From Psococerastis gibbosa (lineage: Eukaryota; Arthropoda; Insecta; Psocodea; Psocidae), in NCBI GenBank assembly GCA_963971405.1, contig OZ020487.1:25777371-25841370 (forward strand): 64,000 bases of DNA, read 5' to 3'. A model generated the notes under the pieces. That model was not told the origin of the DNA, made no database searches, and saw only the letters and a program-made list of their open reading frames with translations. Positions within the stretch are counted from its first letter, which is position 1, and each line of letters opens with the position of its first letter. This document shows positions 37,659 through 48,599 of this stretch, one piece after another. The position numbers were made by a program, and so were the translations under genes.

Positions 37659-38655
37659 TCATTCTTACTAACACAGATTTTTTATTATTAAATTTTAATT
37701 GAAATAGTTTCATATTTATTTATTATTATTGAATTGATTATTTAATTTGTACAACAAACTATTGATGTGGTAGTCCCGATGAAGAAGTTCAAAAACTGTG
37801 GCCAATTGGTGTTAATGAAGGCCACATGTCATGCATTGAAATGTAGAGGGTCATTTATTCTAATGTAATGGATGTTTTTGCAGGCTCCACAATGTACAAA
37901 AAACACGTAGTGCGGGTACTCCGGTTTGCTCTTAACGTAAGCTTAAATATAAAATTTAAATTTTTAATCAATTGGATTAGTAACAGGTGAGCAAAAAAAA
38001 AAAAATATCAGAGTTAATTGTAATTTTATGCAGGTTTATGAAGGAACTTCTACAGTTCTGTGTGGTATTATAGTGGAGGTTCGCCCCAATAGTTGGGATG
38101 CTATTATAGGCTAGCTATATATTGACTCTAGCCTAACGAAGAATGCTGTCCATTGCAGAACAATATGTGCCTGTCAGCACACCAAGCCAAGGCAAAACAG
38201 CCTGTACTCAGAGACCACACTTATATTTTCATAAGCTATTCACTAGTAAAATTTAATATTTATTCGTGGTTATTGTTCATGTCATGTTATACATTAAATA
38301 TTATTCAATTAACTTTTCAAGCCCAAGATAAAGTAGGCTATGTTTACTTATTTTAATTCTCCAAATATATGACAGAATGACAGAAAAGGACATAATTATA
38401 TTATGTGTCGTTTAAAGACCGGGGATTCGGTTCCGGTAAGTTTCTGGTTGGTGTTTACAAATTTCCAAACATTTGCCCCACGTGGATGCAGCTCAAAATC
38501 AACGTAGATTAATCATCAGGATTATACATAAGTGGAAAGGGGTTTGTAATTACTGATTAGATAGGTTACTTCATTTAAAACTTGTATACACGATGCAATT
38601 GAAAGATTATGTAAACTTTACACTTCTCAATCTAACCTATAAACAATTAGCCTAC
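37659..38655. other. No gene seen; expected intron
   Basis: Lies immediately downstream (minus strand) of the exon donor at 38655-38654. No further exon is recognised, nor is the next spectraplakin exon (starting with the ERD...KKTF-type sequence) seen to the left in this window. Confidence 0.45.
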
Positions 38656-38758
38656 CTGCAATACGTAGAACTGCTCTGTCCGCAGGATCTAATTGCAAAA
38701 TGCTGAGGGGCTTGTCCTTAGCCCATTCCTTCAGCGATTCGTCGCTTTCAAACTCCAT
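38656..38758 (-). CDS. shot: Spectraplakin (short stop/MACF/dystonin-like) 5' exon
   Basis: Translation from the ATG at 38758 gives MEFESDESLKEW followed by LQLDPADRAVLRIA, then G|GTAGGC, a GT splice donor in phase 1. The run DPADRAVLRIA closely matches the peptide that precedes the first calponin-homology (actin-binding) domain of spectraplakins, where the next exon begins by completing an Asp codon. Spectraplakins are giant cytolinkers joining actin and microtubules. An in-frame TGA lies upstream, so this ATG is a credible start; an acceptor-like CATACAG just before it leaves an internal exon possible. The gene would run leftward, making much of 1-38655 intron. Identification rests on about 20 residues plus the splice phase. 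The symbol is tentative. Confidence 0.55.
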
Positions 38759-39644
38759 AACTGAGGCTGTATGACGGCAATTGATTGGAATACATCACTT
38801 TACCATTAACCTTCACATATTCACTGAAAGTACATTCACTAAAATAATGCAGAGTTGAAGCTGAATTGTCATTTCTATACTTTATAACGGTATGCGAATG
38901 CGGTAGATCGTCACGGCCATTTTGCTGAATGTGTGTAGTAAACACAGGAAACAATACTATTTTTCAGCACTTACTGTTCGTACATTGCAATATTAATTCC
39001 CACACAACACTGCATCATATATTAGGAAACTTTACAAAGTGTCCTTTATTTTAATTAACGGTATTTTCTGCGACAAAGTGAATGACCGATCACACTGTTT
39101 TTGAGCTAACGTAGTAGCGCATAGCGTCTTATCGTCTGTTTTTGCCATTTTCAAAACTTCGTGTGTAGTGCGTGCTATGTAAAATTCATATAAGAGCTAG
39201 TCATTAACTTGAAAATCATTAAAACTGAGATCTTCTTAAAATAAATAAAAAATATACAGATGGCAGCACTTCGTAAAGGTACATTCAGACAGGGATGACC
39301 AACATTAAATTATTCCCGCCAAATTTTAAACTTGACTCTTGAGTGACGTTTTTAAAATAGAATCCAAAGAAATCGCTGGAGGCCGTAGCACGAGGTGTCA
39401 ATTTAACTTAGAACTAACTAATACTTAACCAGAGGGTAGGTTCTTCAAGTGACATGAACTAAAAGAAAGTACAGGAAGTATACTGATTTGGAGAAGTAAA
39501 CTTATTTGTCAAAATCCTCATTCCTCAAGGCACTATATAAAGGAATTACACATTTTTATTCATATGATGAATTACTATAATACCGGACTACTGCATTAAT
39601 ACAAGTTCAGTTGAAATAGCCTGGACATAATAACGCATATGTAG

Positions 39645-39705
39645 GCTACTCCGCTAGGTTGGCATAGTGATTGAACAAAAAGCCATTATTTATTTACACT
39701 GTCGG
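39645..39705 (+). repeat. tRNA-derived SINE, 3' fragment
   Basis: CTCCGCTAGGTTGGCATAGTG and GAACAAAAAGCCATTATTTATTTA match the 3' part of the SINE at 40970-41140. The head is missing. Confidence 0.6.
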
Positions 39706-39847
39706 TGGCGTAACGTTAGGTTTCTAGGGAAGTGGTTTATCATTTGGGCAAATATTACTGGCAGATTTTCTTATTCCTACTCTGCTACTCGCAACAGAAG
39801 TACTGTAGCTTAGAAGCCTTGCCCTTAAGAGGTTAGGTATGCTTCGT

Positions 39848-40203
39848 AGAAAATTGGCACCCCAAAATTTAACACCGTACTTTTTTCATTAAGTTAACTC
39901 AGCAAGTTATTAAAAATTTGAGTAACTTACGTAAATAGTTGTAGAAGATTACTTCGTGCACCATGTAATATGAATTTTTTACTTCTCGGTTTTGTAGTTT
40001 TCCCAAAAATTCTATTTTAAGAGAAATTTTAGTCCCCAATGGTTTTTAAGAAAGGACTAAGGTACAGGTACCATATTAATATTTCCTATTAAGCTTAAAT
40101 TTATGATGCATGAAGTAGTCTTCTACAACTTACATGAGCCAAATCTATAATAACTTGCTTTGTTCATTCATTAAAAAAGAAAATCGCTGGATTTCGGGCA
40201 ATA
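39848..40203. repeat. F1 fold-back element, copy 2
   Basis: GTAGAAAATTGGCACCCCAAAATTTAACACC on the left pairs with GGATTTCGGGCAAT on the right, and TTGTAGAAGATTACTTCGTGCA pairs with TGCATGAAGTAGTCTTCTACAA. Same family as 1268-1615, with a different centre. It lies between the spectraplakin exon and HINT3 exon 2, so it could overlap the missing HINT3 3' end. Confidence 0.78.
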
Positions 40204-40787
40204 TATAATAGCCTGCTTGGGGAATGGAAAATAAACAGGTATAGCCTACAACTACATCATTTAGGTAGGTATAATAAACCTGTATGAAATATTACGTACA
40301 TGTGTATTAATTCACAAAATAACAGAAACATCAACAGCTACTATAAGTAGAGTACAGCAGGTAGGCACATACAATATATCTTTCACACTCATTCAATACC
40401 ATGTATCGTCGTGTAGTCGGCTACATTAAGCAATAGACATAGTGATATCACTGCAGAAAGTATCGCCATTTCCAGATTGGATCATTTCAACGTATGTTAA
40501 ACTATAATTTGGACAACCTGTCCAGTACGTATTCCGGCTGGAAAAAAAAAGTAATAACAAAACACAATCCCCCTATTACACACTTGATAGTGTTTCAATA
40601 TTAGATCCAATCAGACAATCAATATGGGCCCAAGAAAATTCGAAAGTGTAATACATAATAAATTCAGATTAAAATCGTATAGTTCAACATAATAATTATA
40701 TAATAGGCCTATATATTATATTCCAAATAATTATTCAATCGAAGAAATATTTAGATAAGTTTATGTTGAGGTTACAATTTGAATTTA

Positions 40788-40942
40788 GGCACAGTCAACG
40801 CAAGTTAAAGTTTCACTCAAAATTGGGATTTGGTTTTTCAACGCTCAATATTTACTATTTACTAGTACATTATTATGCATTGAAAAACCACCTCCCAATT
40901 TAGAGTGAAACTTTTTTTAACTTTCGTCAACTGCACCGTATC
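40788..40942. repeat. Fold-back element (unnamed family)
   Basis: GTTAAAGTTTCACTCAAAATTGGGATTTGGTTTTTCAA on the left is complementary, with a few mismatches, to TTGAAAAACCACCTCCCAATTTAGAGTGAAAC on the right. The outer parts GCACAGTCAACG and CGTCAACTGCACC do not pair perfectly. Arms about 55 bp, loop about 40 bp. Confidence 0.8.
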
Positions 40943-40969
40943 ACACTTTCAAATTTTTCTTCATTTTCA

Positions 40970-41140
40970 CCCGAAAGGTTGCTGGTTCGAGTTCCACACT
41001 TTCTACATTTTCTGGAAAAGCTTCAAAGTAGACGGTCCCTGGCCCTCCTAGTTGAGTGTTAGAGAGGGCTTCAAACCCTAACTCCGCTAGGTTGGCTTAG
41101 TTTTATGGAACAAAAAGTCGTAATTAATAATGGTAATAAA
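40970..41140 (+). repeat. tRNA-derived SINE, longest copy
   Basis: CACCCGAAAGGTTGCTGGTTCGAGTTCC contains a B box (GGTTCGAGTTC) in tRNA-like context. TACATTTTCTGGAAAAGC, CTCCTAGTTGAGTG and CTCCGCTAGGTTGGCTTAG follow. Shared with 14888-15025, 17265-17395 and 39645-39705. Confidence 0.72.
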
Positions 41141-41345
41141 TTAATTTGTTTTATATTAATTTGTCAAAACAAAAAGTTTAATTTGTTGGCCGCGTGATCT
41201 AATTAATTGACCACAAGGATTATTCTATACGAAAGAGCTCCATTTAATAATAATTTGCGGTGTCTTGTAATAAATTTTATGACATTATACTGTACGTGGT
41301 GGATCAGGTGAACGGTGTCAAAACACCCTTTGAAAAATGACTTAC

Positions 41346-41472
41346 CGACACAAACCAATATGAGTCAGGTTTAAAAATTATTCTAGATAAGAAGCCCAAG
41401 TCCGAAGTGGGTGAAATGGCGTGCAAGTGAAGATGTGGAACGGAACAAAAGGGTGGCCAATGAAAACCAAAC
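41346..41472 (-). CDS. HINT3: HINT3-like HIT hydrolase, exon 2 (active site)
   Basis: Preceded on the minus strand by CTTTTCAG and followed by TCG|GTAAGT, both consensus splice sites. The 127 nt begin with the G that completes the Arg codon left open by exon 1, then read FGFHWPPFCS, PHLHLHAI and LGFLSRI, ending SYWFVS. HLHLH is the His-x-His-x-His motif of the HIT superfamily; the middle histidine is the nucleophile in HINT proteins. FGFHWPPF and the C-terminal YWF are typical of the HINT3 branch. A final exon of about 10 codons should follow further left; I could not locate it with confidence. HINT3 proteins hydrolyse adenosine phosphoramidates in nucleus and cytosol. Confidence 0.9.
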
Positions 41473-41689
41473 CTGAAAAGTTAAACAATATATTTTTAAG
41501 CAGGCGAAAATGGAGCAATTTTCAAAAACTACGAGCACGAATGTATGAACTTGACAAAAAATAAATATTGGGTCCATTCATCATAAAAAATAAGAAGATT
41601 AAAAAAAAACAGTCCAAATAATGAAAATAAATGTAAATATGAAGAGACGGAACAAAAAAATAATTACCCTGCCATCAACAGAGGGAACC

Positions 41690-43400
41690 TCCTAGGGATC
41701 GAAGTGGTTCAATCGGTTAAAATTTCGGAATTTTCGGACCTCAAAGTTAAATTTTACGACGAAAAAATCAAAATGATACAGCCAGATTTTTGCAAAGCAA
41801 CCTGTAATTGTTTTCCTCGCCTCATCAAATAATTTTCTCATCTCAGTTTGTAAGGCCCCTTTCTTCGGCTTTTTGACATGTTTTTCATTTTTTTTCTGCT
41901 TTGGCAATCTGTTGTTTCCGTTTCTTCCGAACACACTCCTTCTTTTTTTCATCTTCCAGCTGCGATTTGTAGGAGTTGCAAGCGTTGCCAGCCAGGCCAA
42001 TAAGCTCTTTACAACACGGGACAAGTTCCGGCTTATCTGAGTAGGTCATAAGAGCACTTTTAGCTGTCGTGGCAGCGTTCAGGGTCCGCACATCCGTCAA
42101 ATATCTGAAAAGCCCCTCTCAACCTTAGCATTGCTATGGGATTATGGGATAGAGACAGAACTGCCTTCGCAACATTGGTGACATTAGGATACTTAATGTC
42201 ACCAGTGCCAGTTTTTAATCCAAAGAACATAGCCTAGTAGCAATCAATTCTTATTTTTTCATCCTCGGAAGGCTCCTGACTCCTCTAACTGCTGCATCAG
42301 CCAGCGAGCCAGTCAAGGAGCCTCTCTGTCTATTTCTACTAGCAAAGCTCGAGCAAGTTTCGCCACTCCACCAACACTTGCAGGTGTCTTACGCTCATCC
42401 GGCTTGTGACGACACTACAGCAGCAAATCGTTGTTCAAATAACTTTTTTCACATGCCAACTTATAATGAATTTGTGCTTTGGTAATGAATTGGCTTCTTG
42501 TTTCTTCTCCCAAACGATCAAGATCGCTCGTACTTCAAAATAACAAGATTTACGGGAAGGAAGTAGTTTCTTGGTGGCTAAAATTTCATCAGCAATTCAT
42601 AATTTCTGTATTTGTATTTAGTCGGCTTGCACATTTTTGAAATGAGAATTGAAGCCAGTCGCTTGAGCTCGTCAAACATAACATGTATCATAGGCTTTTT
42701 GGTTTGAAACAACCCTGTAAATTATGTAAAAATCATAGCACTTGAGCACACAAATAGAACTAGAGCTTTAAGATCTTCCTGCTTCAAAAGGCGTTTCACT
42801 TTTCATTGCTTTGTCTTGTTTTCTCTCTTACGAAATATTTTTCAGCAGCCTGTTTTCGATGAGTCACTTACTAGCTCCTTCTATTGTAAGCGATCTAGAT
42901 GCCAGATGCTTAATATCTCTTCCTGCGCGAAATTAAAGGCTTCCTGTCTAACAGGCCAGCCGTCAAAAAGGTATGAATCTTTGTGATCAATTCAGATGCT
43001 TCCCATCCCAAACTCTGAAGCCCTTTTTGAAATTCGTTATACAAAATATGAATCCAATCTATAGTGACGGCTTCCCTCTGCTTCTTACCACTTCTGACAA
43101 CAACTTAAAAAGCCTCTCTTCTACATTCGGGCATGGATCCATTCCTACTATCAACAATTCTGATAAGGACAGATTCGCAGTTTGTTATAACTTATAGTGT
43201 TTATCCGTTGCTTCTCATATGAAAAACGACTGCAAATGCTGGCTTTAAAGTTTTCCTTCTGTGATTGACCAATATATGACAAGATATTGCAGCTCCTTTG
43301 CGTTTATATAATTCGTTGTCTCATCAAATTAGGCAGTATAAAAGAATTTGATTTAGCAGATGATCTCCAAAGTATGGGCCCAACGCCCAAAGCATCTTCA
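41690..43400 (-). pseudogene. Decayed hAT-like (RNase H-fold) transposase inside the HINT3 intron
   Basis: On the minus strand, pieces in shifting frames occur in the order expected for a transposase-like protein: VGMDPCPNVEERLFKLL (about 43120), LGWEASELITKIHTFFDG (about 43000), PVRQEAF, TKKPMIHVMFDELKRLAS (about 42690), VTNVAKAVLSLSHNP (about 42160) and DVRTLNAATTAK with a lysine-rich end (42095-41885). The KAVLSLSH block sits where hAT C-terminal dimerisation domains have a VERGFS-like motif, here altered. Stops and frameshifts are many. The broader family is known mainly as uncharacterised proteins in invertebrate genomes, so the hAT label is an inference from the C-terminal pattern. Confidence 0.55.
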
Positions 43401-43783
43401 TTTCATCGGGCTTACACTGAAATCACCAACGCTACTGCTACTTTACCAAACATACAGCTATTGATTGGCCTGTTAGGTGATACTTTCACAGCAATGAGAA
43501 AGGAATGTGTACGACACAAATGACCAAATTGCAAATTTTCGGACACACGAGATATGCCATGGATAATTTTAATTTTAGGACCAAGTTCGATTCCTGTCGC
43601 CACTAGATGTCACAGCTTCACTCATACACCTCAACGACATCGTTAATATAGCCTACATCCTCAATATTTTCAACTGTCATAGGCAGTAGTAGGCCTACGG
43701 CTAATGTCAAAAGCGCTCAATATTAGTGAGCTTCAGCAATAATGATAATTTCGTATAGCTAATGGCACTAACCAGTCCGTTAC

Positions 43784-44040
43784 CTTGCATCCGTTATTGT
43801 TTCCCCGTTTTCTTCCAATATTCTATGTGAATGACTAATCAAGTTCTTAAGCAAAGGTATATCCTCCACTGTTAATTTGGTGCAATCTGTAATATGTCTC
43901 TTTGGAACAACTAAATAATGAACCTTTGAAGCAGGGCGAATGTCGCTGAAAATAATAACGTCATTGTCTTCGTATACGGTATGAGCTGGTGCTTCTTTTG
44001 CAATTATTTTGCAGAAAACACAGTTATTAATGTTTGTCAT
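43784..44040 (-). CDS. HINT3: HINT3-like HIT hydrolase, exon 1
   Basis: The ATG at 44040 opens 85 codons plus 2 nt ending GCA AG|GTAACG, a good donor. The N-terminal half of a HIT domain is plain: CVFCKIIAKE (C-x2-C, zinc-type in this family), YEDNDVIIFSDI, RPASKVHYLVVPKRHI. Joined in phase to exon 2 it gives about 128 residues, close to a complete HINT3 core. Intron 1 is about 2.3 kb and carries a decayed transposase. Immediately upstream (44157-45410) is transposon-derived DNA, so the promoter either lies in the 116 bp before it or has been taken from the element. Codon use looks normal and no break is seen. Confidence 0.93.
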
Positions 44041-44156
44041 AGTATAATAATGTACCGAGTTTATGACAGTTATTTTTTTTATTTTTAATTAAAACTTAAA
44101 ACTGAAAATTAAGTAAAATGTTGTGATAACAAAAAATGATAGCACTACCTACCATA

Positions 44157-45410
44157 GACAACAGATAACTAGACTCGTCCAGGGCTGCCGTTCGGAAAAG
44201 ATACGCAAGTTGCAAAAATAAAAAAAATAATGCAGTATTTTTTTATTTATTGTTTTTTTTATGTTTTCGTGCCCTAGTCGGTTATTTACTTAAAATTTTA
44301 ATTTTTTACCTTCAAATTTAACACTTCCTTCTTGTTGGCAAAACTTTTTCCCGCCAATTTTTGAAATCATCGAAATTTTCGCATGTAAACTTTTTAAATT
44401 TAAAAAATTTTAAATGCATGCGTATGCCTAAGCTTAGCCAATTAGTGGGATCTGATACTTTGTTCCCATTTCTATATTGGTTCCGGGCTGAGTAAAACAT
44501 AGTTACTTCGGATGTGGTAACACGTCTGGAAGAAATATATAAGTACCCTAAAACCAGAAACTAGGACGCTCGGTCCGCTGATTCTTCGGATTTGCTATAC
44601 CGAAACCATAAGCGAAACATGGTATGATTAGGTCTAGCCACAGAGTTTTTACCATCTAGTGGCTGTTGACCGGTATCAATATGGCGGCTAGTGTAGCCTG
44701 CACAAGATAAATACGCAATTTTGCTGGGTAAATAGTACACAAAGGCTAAGTACAGAGATTTGACCGGGTTCAGGTATCCGTTCTGCTATGCTGAAATGTG
44801 TAAGACTTCGAAATTTTTACGTTGGTACTTATCTCTGATAGTTGGCTTATAGTTAACGATTGCCCCGTAAGGGATATTATGGGTACCACCGTCGCAGTTT
44901 ATATATTTCTATGGTTTATACCAACAAATAACTCCCGCTAATTTTCAAATGCTAAAAAAATGGATTTTTTGTTATTGAATATTCAAGATTGCTTTCTCGC
45001 ATTTTCTTTGTTCAAACTATATGAAATTATACGCAAATTATACGCATTTAACATTATACGCACGACGATACGCAAGCCTTCAAATTATACACAAAATCGT
45101 ATAATTATACGGCAAACGGCAGCCCTGGACTCGTCACCGGGATAGGGATTCAGTTCGCGATAGCAGCGCCACGCCGCGCAGCGGAAATTTTTTCTCCGTC
45201 CACTTTCCTTGAACAACAGAGCTCAAGTTAAATTCTTTTGTAAATATTTAAATGTCAAATTAAATATTCACGGGAATAAAATGTATTTTAAAAATTGTAA
45301 TGATTTTTTTACAAATTCTGAAACTATCACTAAAATCTCAATTTGAAACATATTTTCAAAAAGATAGTCCAAAATCAAGGACTGATCACTGAAGGACGCA
45401 CGCCATCCAG
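44157..45410. mobile_element. THAP-element terminal fragment, carrying an hAT insertion
   Basis: 44157-44179 plus 45128-45410 together match the reverse complement of 57656-57957 almost base for base, starting CATAGACAACAGATAACTAG and ending CACGCCATCCAGCC. At 57.7 kb that sequence leads into a THAP-encoding element; here the match stops at 45410 and unrelated sequence follows. It is therefore a deleted or recombined copy. It contains the subterminal motif CTCCGTCCAC. It lies 116 bp upstream of the HINT3 start codon. Confidence 0.85.
44180..45127. mobile_element. Non-autonomous hAT element, 948 bp
   Basis: Ends CAGGGCTGCCGTT and AACGGCAGCCCTG, flanked by a perfect 8-bp duplication gactcgtc (44172-44179 and 45128-45135). 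The empty site, with gactcgtc once, is preserved in the related copy at about 57935. The interior is AT-rich with ATACGCAA repeats near both ends and no transposase; a 60-codon minus-strand frame (44318-44500) has no motif. Confidence 0.94.
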
Positions 45411-46410
45411 CCAAACGATCTATATTCCCTAGATTGGAAATTAACCGTTATCAAATGGCGGAAGGGGCGGAGCTCTAGCAGACGAAATAGTCTCCAAAAG
45501 AGAAACATTAAAATTTAGTGTTCAGCTTGTGGAGACTATTGCGCACTTTAAAAGCTAAGCATAGAATCCTAGTTTTCAAGCATTCCTGGAGACCTTGACG
45601 TGTAAACAAAACATAAAAATAAAATGCCCGCTGTACTGCCAATGCGGGCTTTTTTTAACGATGTTTCTTTTAAGTAATTTGCTGCTGAAGCAAATAAAAA
45701 TGGTATTGAATGTAACTCAGTTGTCAGATAATACTTGTAAGTACCTTATTTTACTAGTATTGGCCCTATAATGCGTCATCGTCTGTAGTTTCTAAACTTA
45801 ACCTAACCACTTCACCAATTTATTGTTGTTTTTATTGTTGTAGCGATTTGTAAACATAGTGCAAATATCTATTGGCGTGAAATATCTTCAGCAATCAGCC
45901 TACGCATTGCACAACCTGTATACCTTACTGTTTTGTTTAATGCAAACATGCATTACAGTACAATAACTTAATAATCATAGTCAACCTGATGCGAAGGCAA
46001 ACATGAATGAGGGAAATCATAGCTAACTTATGCTAATTTCATTTCACTTCTACCCGCCACCTGAAGTACTTATATAATTATGCAGTTAAACATTGCTTAA
46101 CTTGAAACTAGCCTATAATATTATGAAATGGGGTTTAACATATTTTACTGTTTCAATAATTATATCAATGGCATCTCTACCAATGCATTTAATTAGGTCT
46201 AACGCTGAATCCATAATGGGTTGCTGTCTGCCAGCCTCGGACATAAAGTACCTATACTCTACTTGAATAGATTGTTATCATAACCTATATTTTATAATTC
46301 TCTTGTAGGTAGGGTATGTACAAGTTAACATCATTTCCATTTATTGAACGTAACATTAATTAATGTTTCAAATTTGTTTGTTTTTTATTTGAGAAAACTA
46401 TCTCGTTCAG
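45411..46410. other. No gene seen
   Basis: Unique-looking sequence. AAATGCCCGCTG...GCGGGCTTTTTTT near 45623-45656 resembles a hairpin with a T tract, but nothing around it suggests a transcript end. Confidence 0.45.
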
Positions 46411-47190
46411 AAAGAGTCGGTGGAGAACCCAAAAGAACAGCCTTCCCAGGATGGGATATTAGCTCCTATTTACACTAAGGATCATCTCACGAGAGGGTTC
46501 AATAAACACTTTGTACATGCCGATGACGCAGCTGTTGCAGCACAAGACAAAACGTTCGAGGCGGTTCAGCACGAGTTGGAACTGGCCCTTGGTACCCTAC
46601 CTTGTAAGTATTATAAGAACAACTTACTGAAATCAAATCCATCTATTTTCATCTCCGCAATAAGCAGTCTGACACAGACAAGAACACTGAGAATCTCTGC
46701 ACTTGGGTTTTGCTTCTCAGCGGGAGAATACGCAGTTCCTGCGCGCACAACTCGGTTCATGCCAAAAGAGGTGGATGTTGCTCTAAACGAAACGGTGCGA
46801 ATCATAACGGGCTGTCTCAAACCTAAACCGCTGAGCAAGATGTACCCAATAGCTGTAATTTGCTCCCCCAACAATCAGACGAGCCACAGCTGCTGCTGCT
46901 GCTATAGAGAGGTTGAAACAGACGATCTGTATGAAGCAAACGTCAAAGCCGTCCAAGCTGCTCGATTTTGGACAACCCACTTATATGCTCGTTTTCATGG
47001 ACACGCGAATATATATAAAGTTCAGACTATGAAACGCCTACCCCAAATGCAGGCTGAGTCAGTTGTCGCATCATTAGCTACTATTATTAGGTACTACAAT
47101 GCCCTGCCATCAGCCTTACTAATAAAGAGTTTTCAAGGAGAAGGAAGGAATGTCCACTCTACAGCTTGGACGAGTTCAGGGAACTAAGTA
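46411..47190 (+). pseudogene. Non-LTR retrotransposon RT fragment (Jockey/CR1-like)
   Basis: The 255-codon frame starts in an RT block (DGILAPIYTKDH) followed by FVHADDAAVAAQDKTFE, equivalent to the catalytic (F/Y)xDD region with an unusual HADD. EYAVPARTTRF and VDVALNETVRIITGCLKP, characteristic of the post-RT region of arthropod Jockey/CR1-type elements, follow. Later residues drift from the expected pattern, there is no endonuclease or gag part, and the frame lacks the upstream RT core. A 5'-truncated, partly scrambled copy. Confidence 0.85.
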
Positions 47191-47549
47191 ATAATCTCAC
47201 ATATCAAACATTTAACAACAGTTATTTGAGACACTCATAGAAATATTTAGTATAGCATACTGATAATAGAATTTCGGTTTGCCGACGAGAACTATTCATT
47301 TGGTAGTTCCAATAGAATGTTTGGTTATTGTTTAAGGCGCGCGCTGTCGCACCAAGCCCATTCTGGATGCCAGTTACGCAGTTACGTGCGACGAGGTGCA
47401 TGAAGTATTTCTCGGCGTTTTCCAACCAGCCTAGCATTGGGATTTCCACATTTCAAACGAAGGCAGCATAAGAGCAAGACCAATTTCAAGCCTTTTATAA
47501 CAAGTCAATTGAACAAAGGCAGGTAGCCTTACGTTGTCTGTAGTGTTAA
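47191..47549. other. No gene seen
   Basis: Short minus-strand frame 47222-47449 without recognisable motifs. It may include the 3' end of the preceding LINE. Confidence 0.4.
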
Positions 47550-48003
47550 TAGTCATGAGTATGCGACATGGCTCTCATAGTCATGGAATAATTAGGGTAG
47601 AGGCCATTGTCAGCGGAAGGGGGTGACGTTTCGGGAGTGGGTGCTACTCCCAGCATCAGGCTAAGTCCTGATGGTTTCAATTGCTCTTGTATTCTACTAT
47701 GATTTATTAAGTCAATCCAATCCCCTTCAGGATTTTCCTCGCCGAGGGCCGTGGTCGAGAACTTGCATTTCGATCGGGAGAACGGTAAAATTTAGTTTGA
47801 ATCCTCGAGGGGATGGGATTTACTCAATAATTTTTTTTTATTCTTTTTTTAATTCAGAGTAGAATACAGGAGCAATGAGTCAGTTGGTCAGAAACCTAAC
47901 CAGTCCTACTAAGGATGATGATGGGAGTAGCACCCACTTTCAAAACTTCACCCCCTTCCCCTGACAATGGGCTCCGCTCTAACTATTCGATGACTATTAA
48001 CAA
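47550..48003. repeat. Fold-back element with arms of about 85-110 bp
   Basis: GGCCATTGTCAGCGGAAGGGGGTGACG and GAGTGGGTGCTACTCCCAGCATC on the left face GATGATGGGAGTAGCACCCACTTTC and CACCCCCTTCCCCTGACAATGGGC on the right. Outermost, TTAATAGTCAT pairs with ATGACTATTAA. The centre is about 250 bp. Confidence 0.8.
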
Positions 48004-48249
48004 ACAGGCAATGTAAGTCCAACTAACCCTTTGTTAAATAGTATTACACCATTGCCATTAACCTTTACCAAGTCAAGACCCTAAGCAGGCTGTAGCGCCA
48101 CTGATTAAGGTAAAATAATTTATTATATGATAAATCTCTAAACTATTGACTCTTTATTATAAATATGAATAAAACTGCATTAAATTTTCTAAAGGTAATA
48201 AAACAAAACAGTAGGTATGTAACGAAAACAATTCTCATGGTGTATTAAC
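48004..48249. other. No gene seen
   Basis: Plain AT-rich sequence; nothing recognised. Confidence 0.4.
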
Positions 48250-48515
48250 GACGACTTTCACGGCCGGAGTCTAACAAGGGGACAGAAGAATCCGGGCTAA
48301 TAGGCCGTGGTCGATTTGAAAGTAGGCTTCCAAACGTTCCATCAACAACTGCGGTCGACATCTTCAGTAGCACTACGTGCACGTACACTTTAAGGATGTA
48401 TCGCGAGGTACCGTAGCAACTGACAGATAGACCGGTGCAGGTGTGGTGGGCAGGCGCTCTCGTTTCTGGTTGGCGTCATTCTCTTTGTTGCTGTTTTGTT
48501 GAGGGCTGGATACCG
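48250..48515 (-). repeat. R5 repeat, full-length reverse copy
   Basis: Read on the minus strand it runs from TATCCAGCCCTCAACAAAAC through ACTGAAGATGTCGACCGCAG, GGAACGTTTGGAAGCC and CGACCACGGCCTATTAGCCCGGATTCTTCTG to GACTCCGGCCGTGAAAGTCG. This is the most complete unit (about 266 bp) and defines both ends of the family. Confidence 0.85.
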
Positions 48516-48599
48516 TATTTACTTTTAATCCTTCTTCCTTTCTGTTAAAAGTTTTGCGGATGTTTATAAATTTCTATGGCCTCCCTGTGTAGTCGGGGG

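Noticed and set aside
45620..45658. GC hairpin followed by T7 resembling a bacterial intrinsic terminator
   Set aside because: The window is eukaryotic, no gene precedes it, and such hairpins arise by chance.
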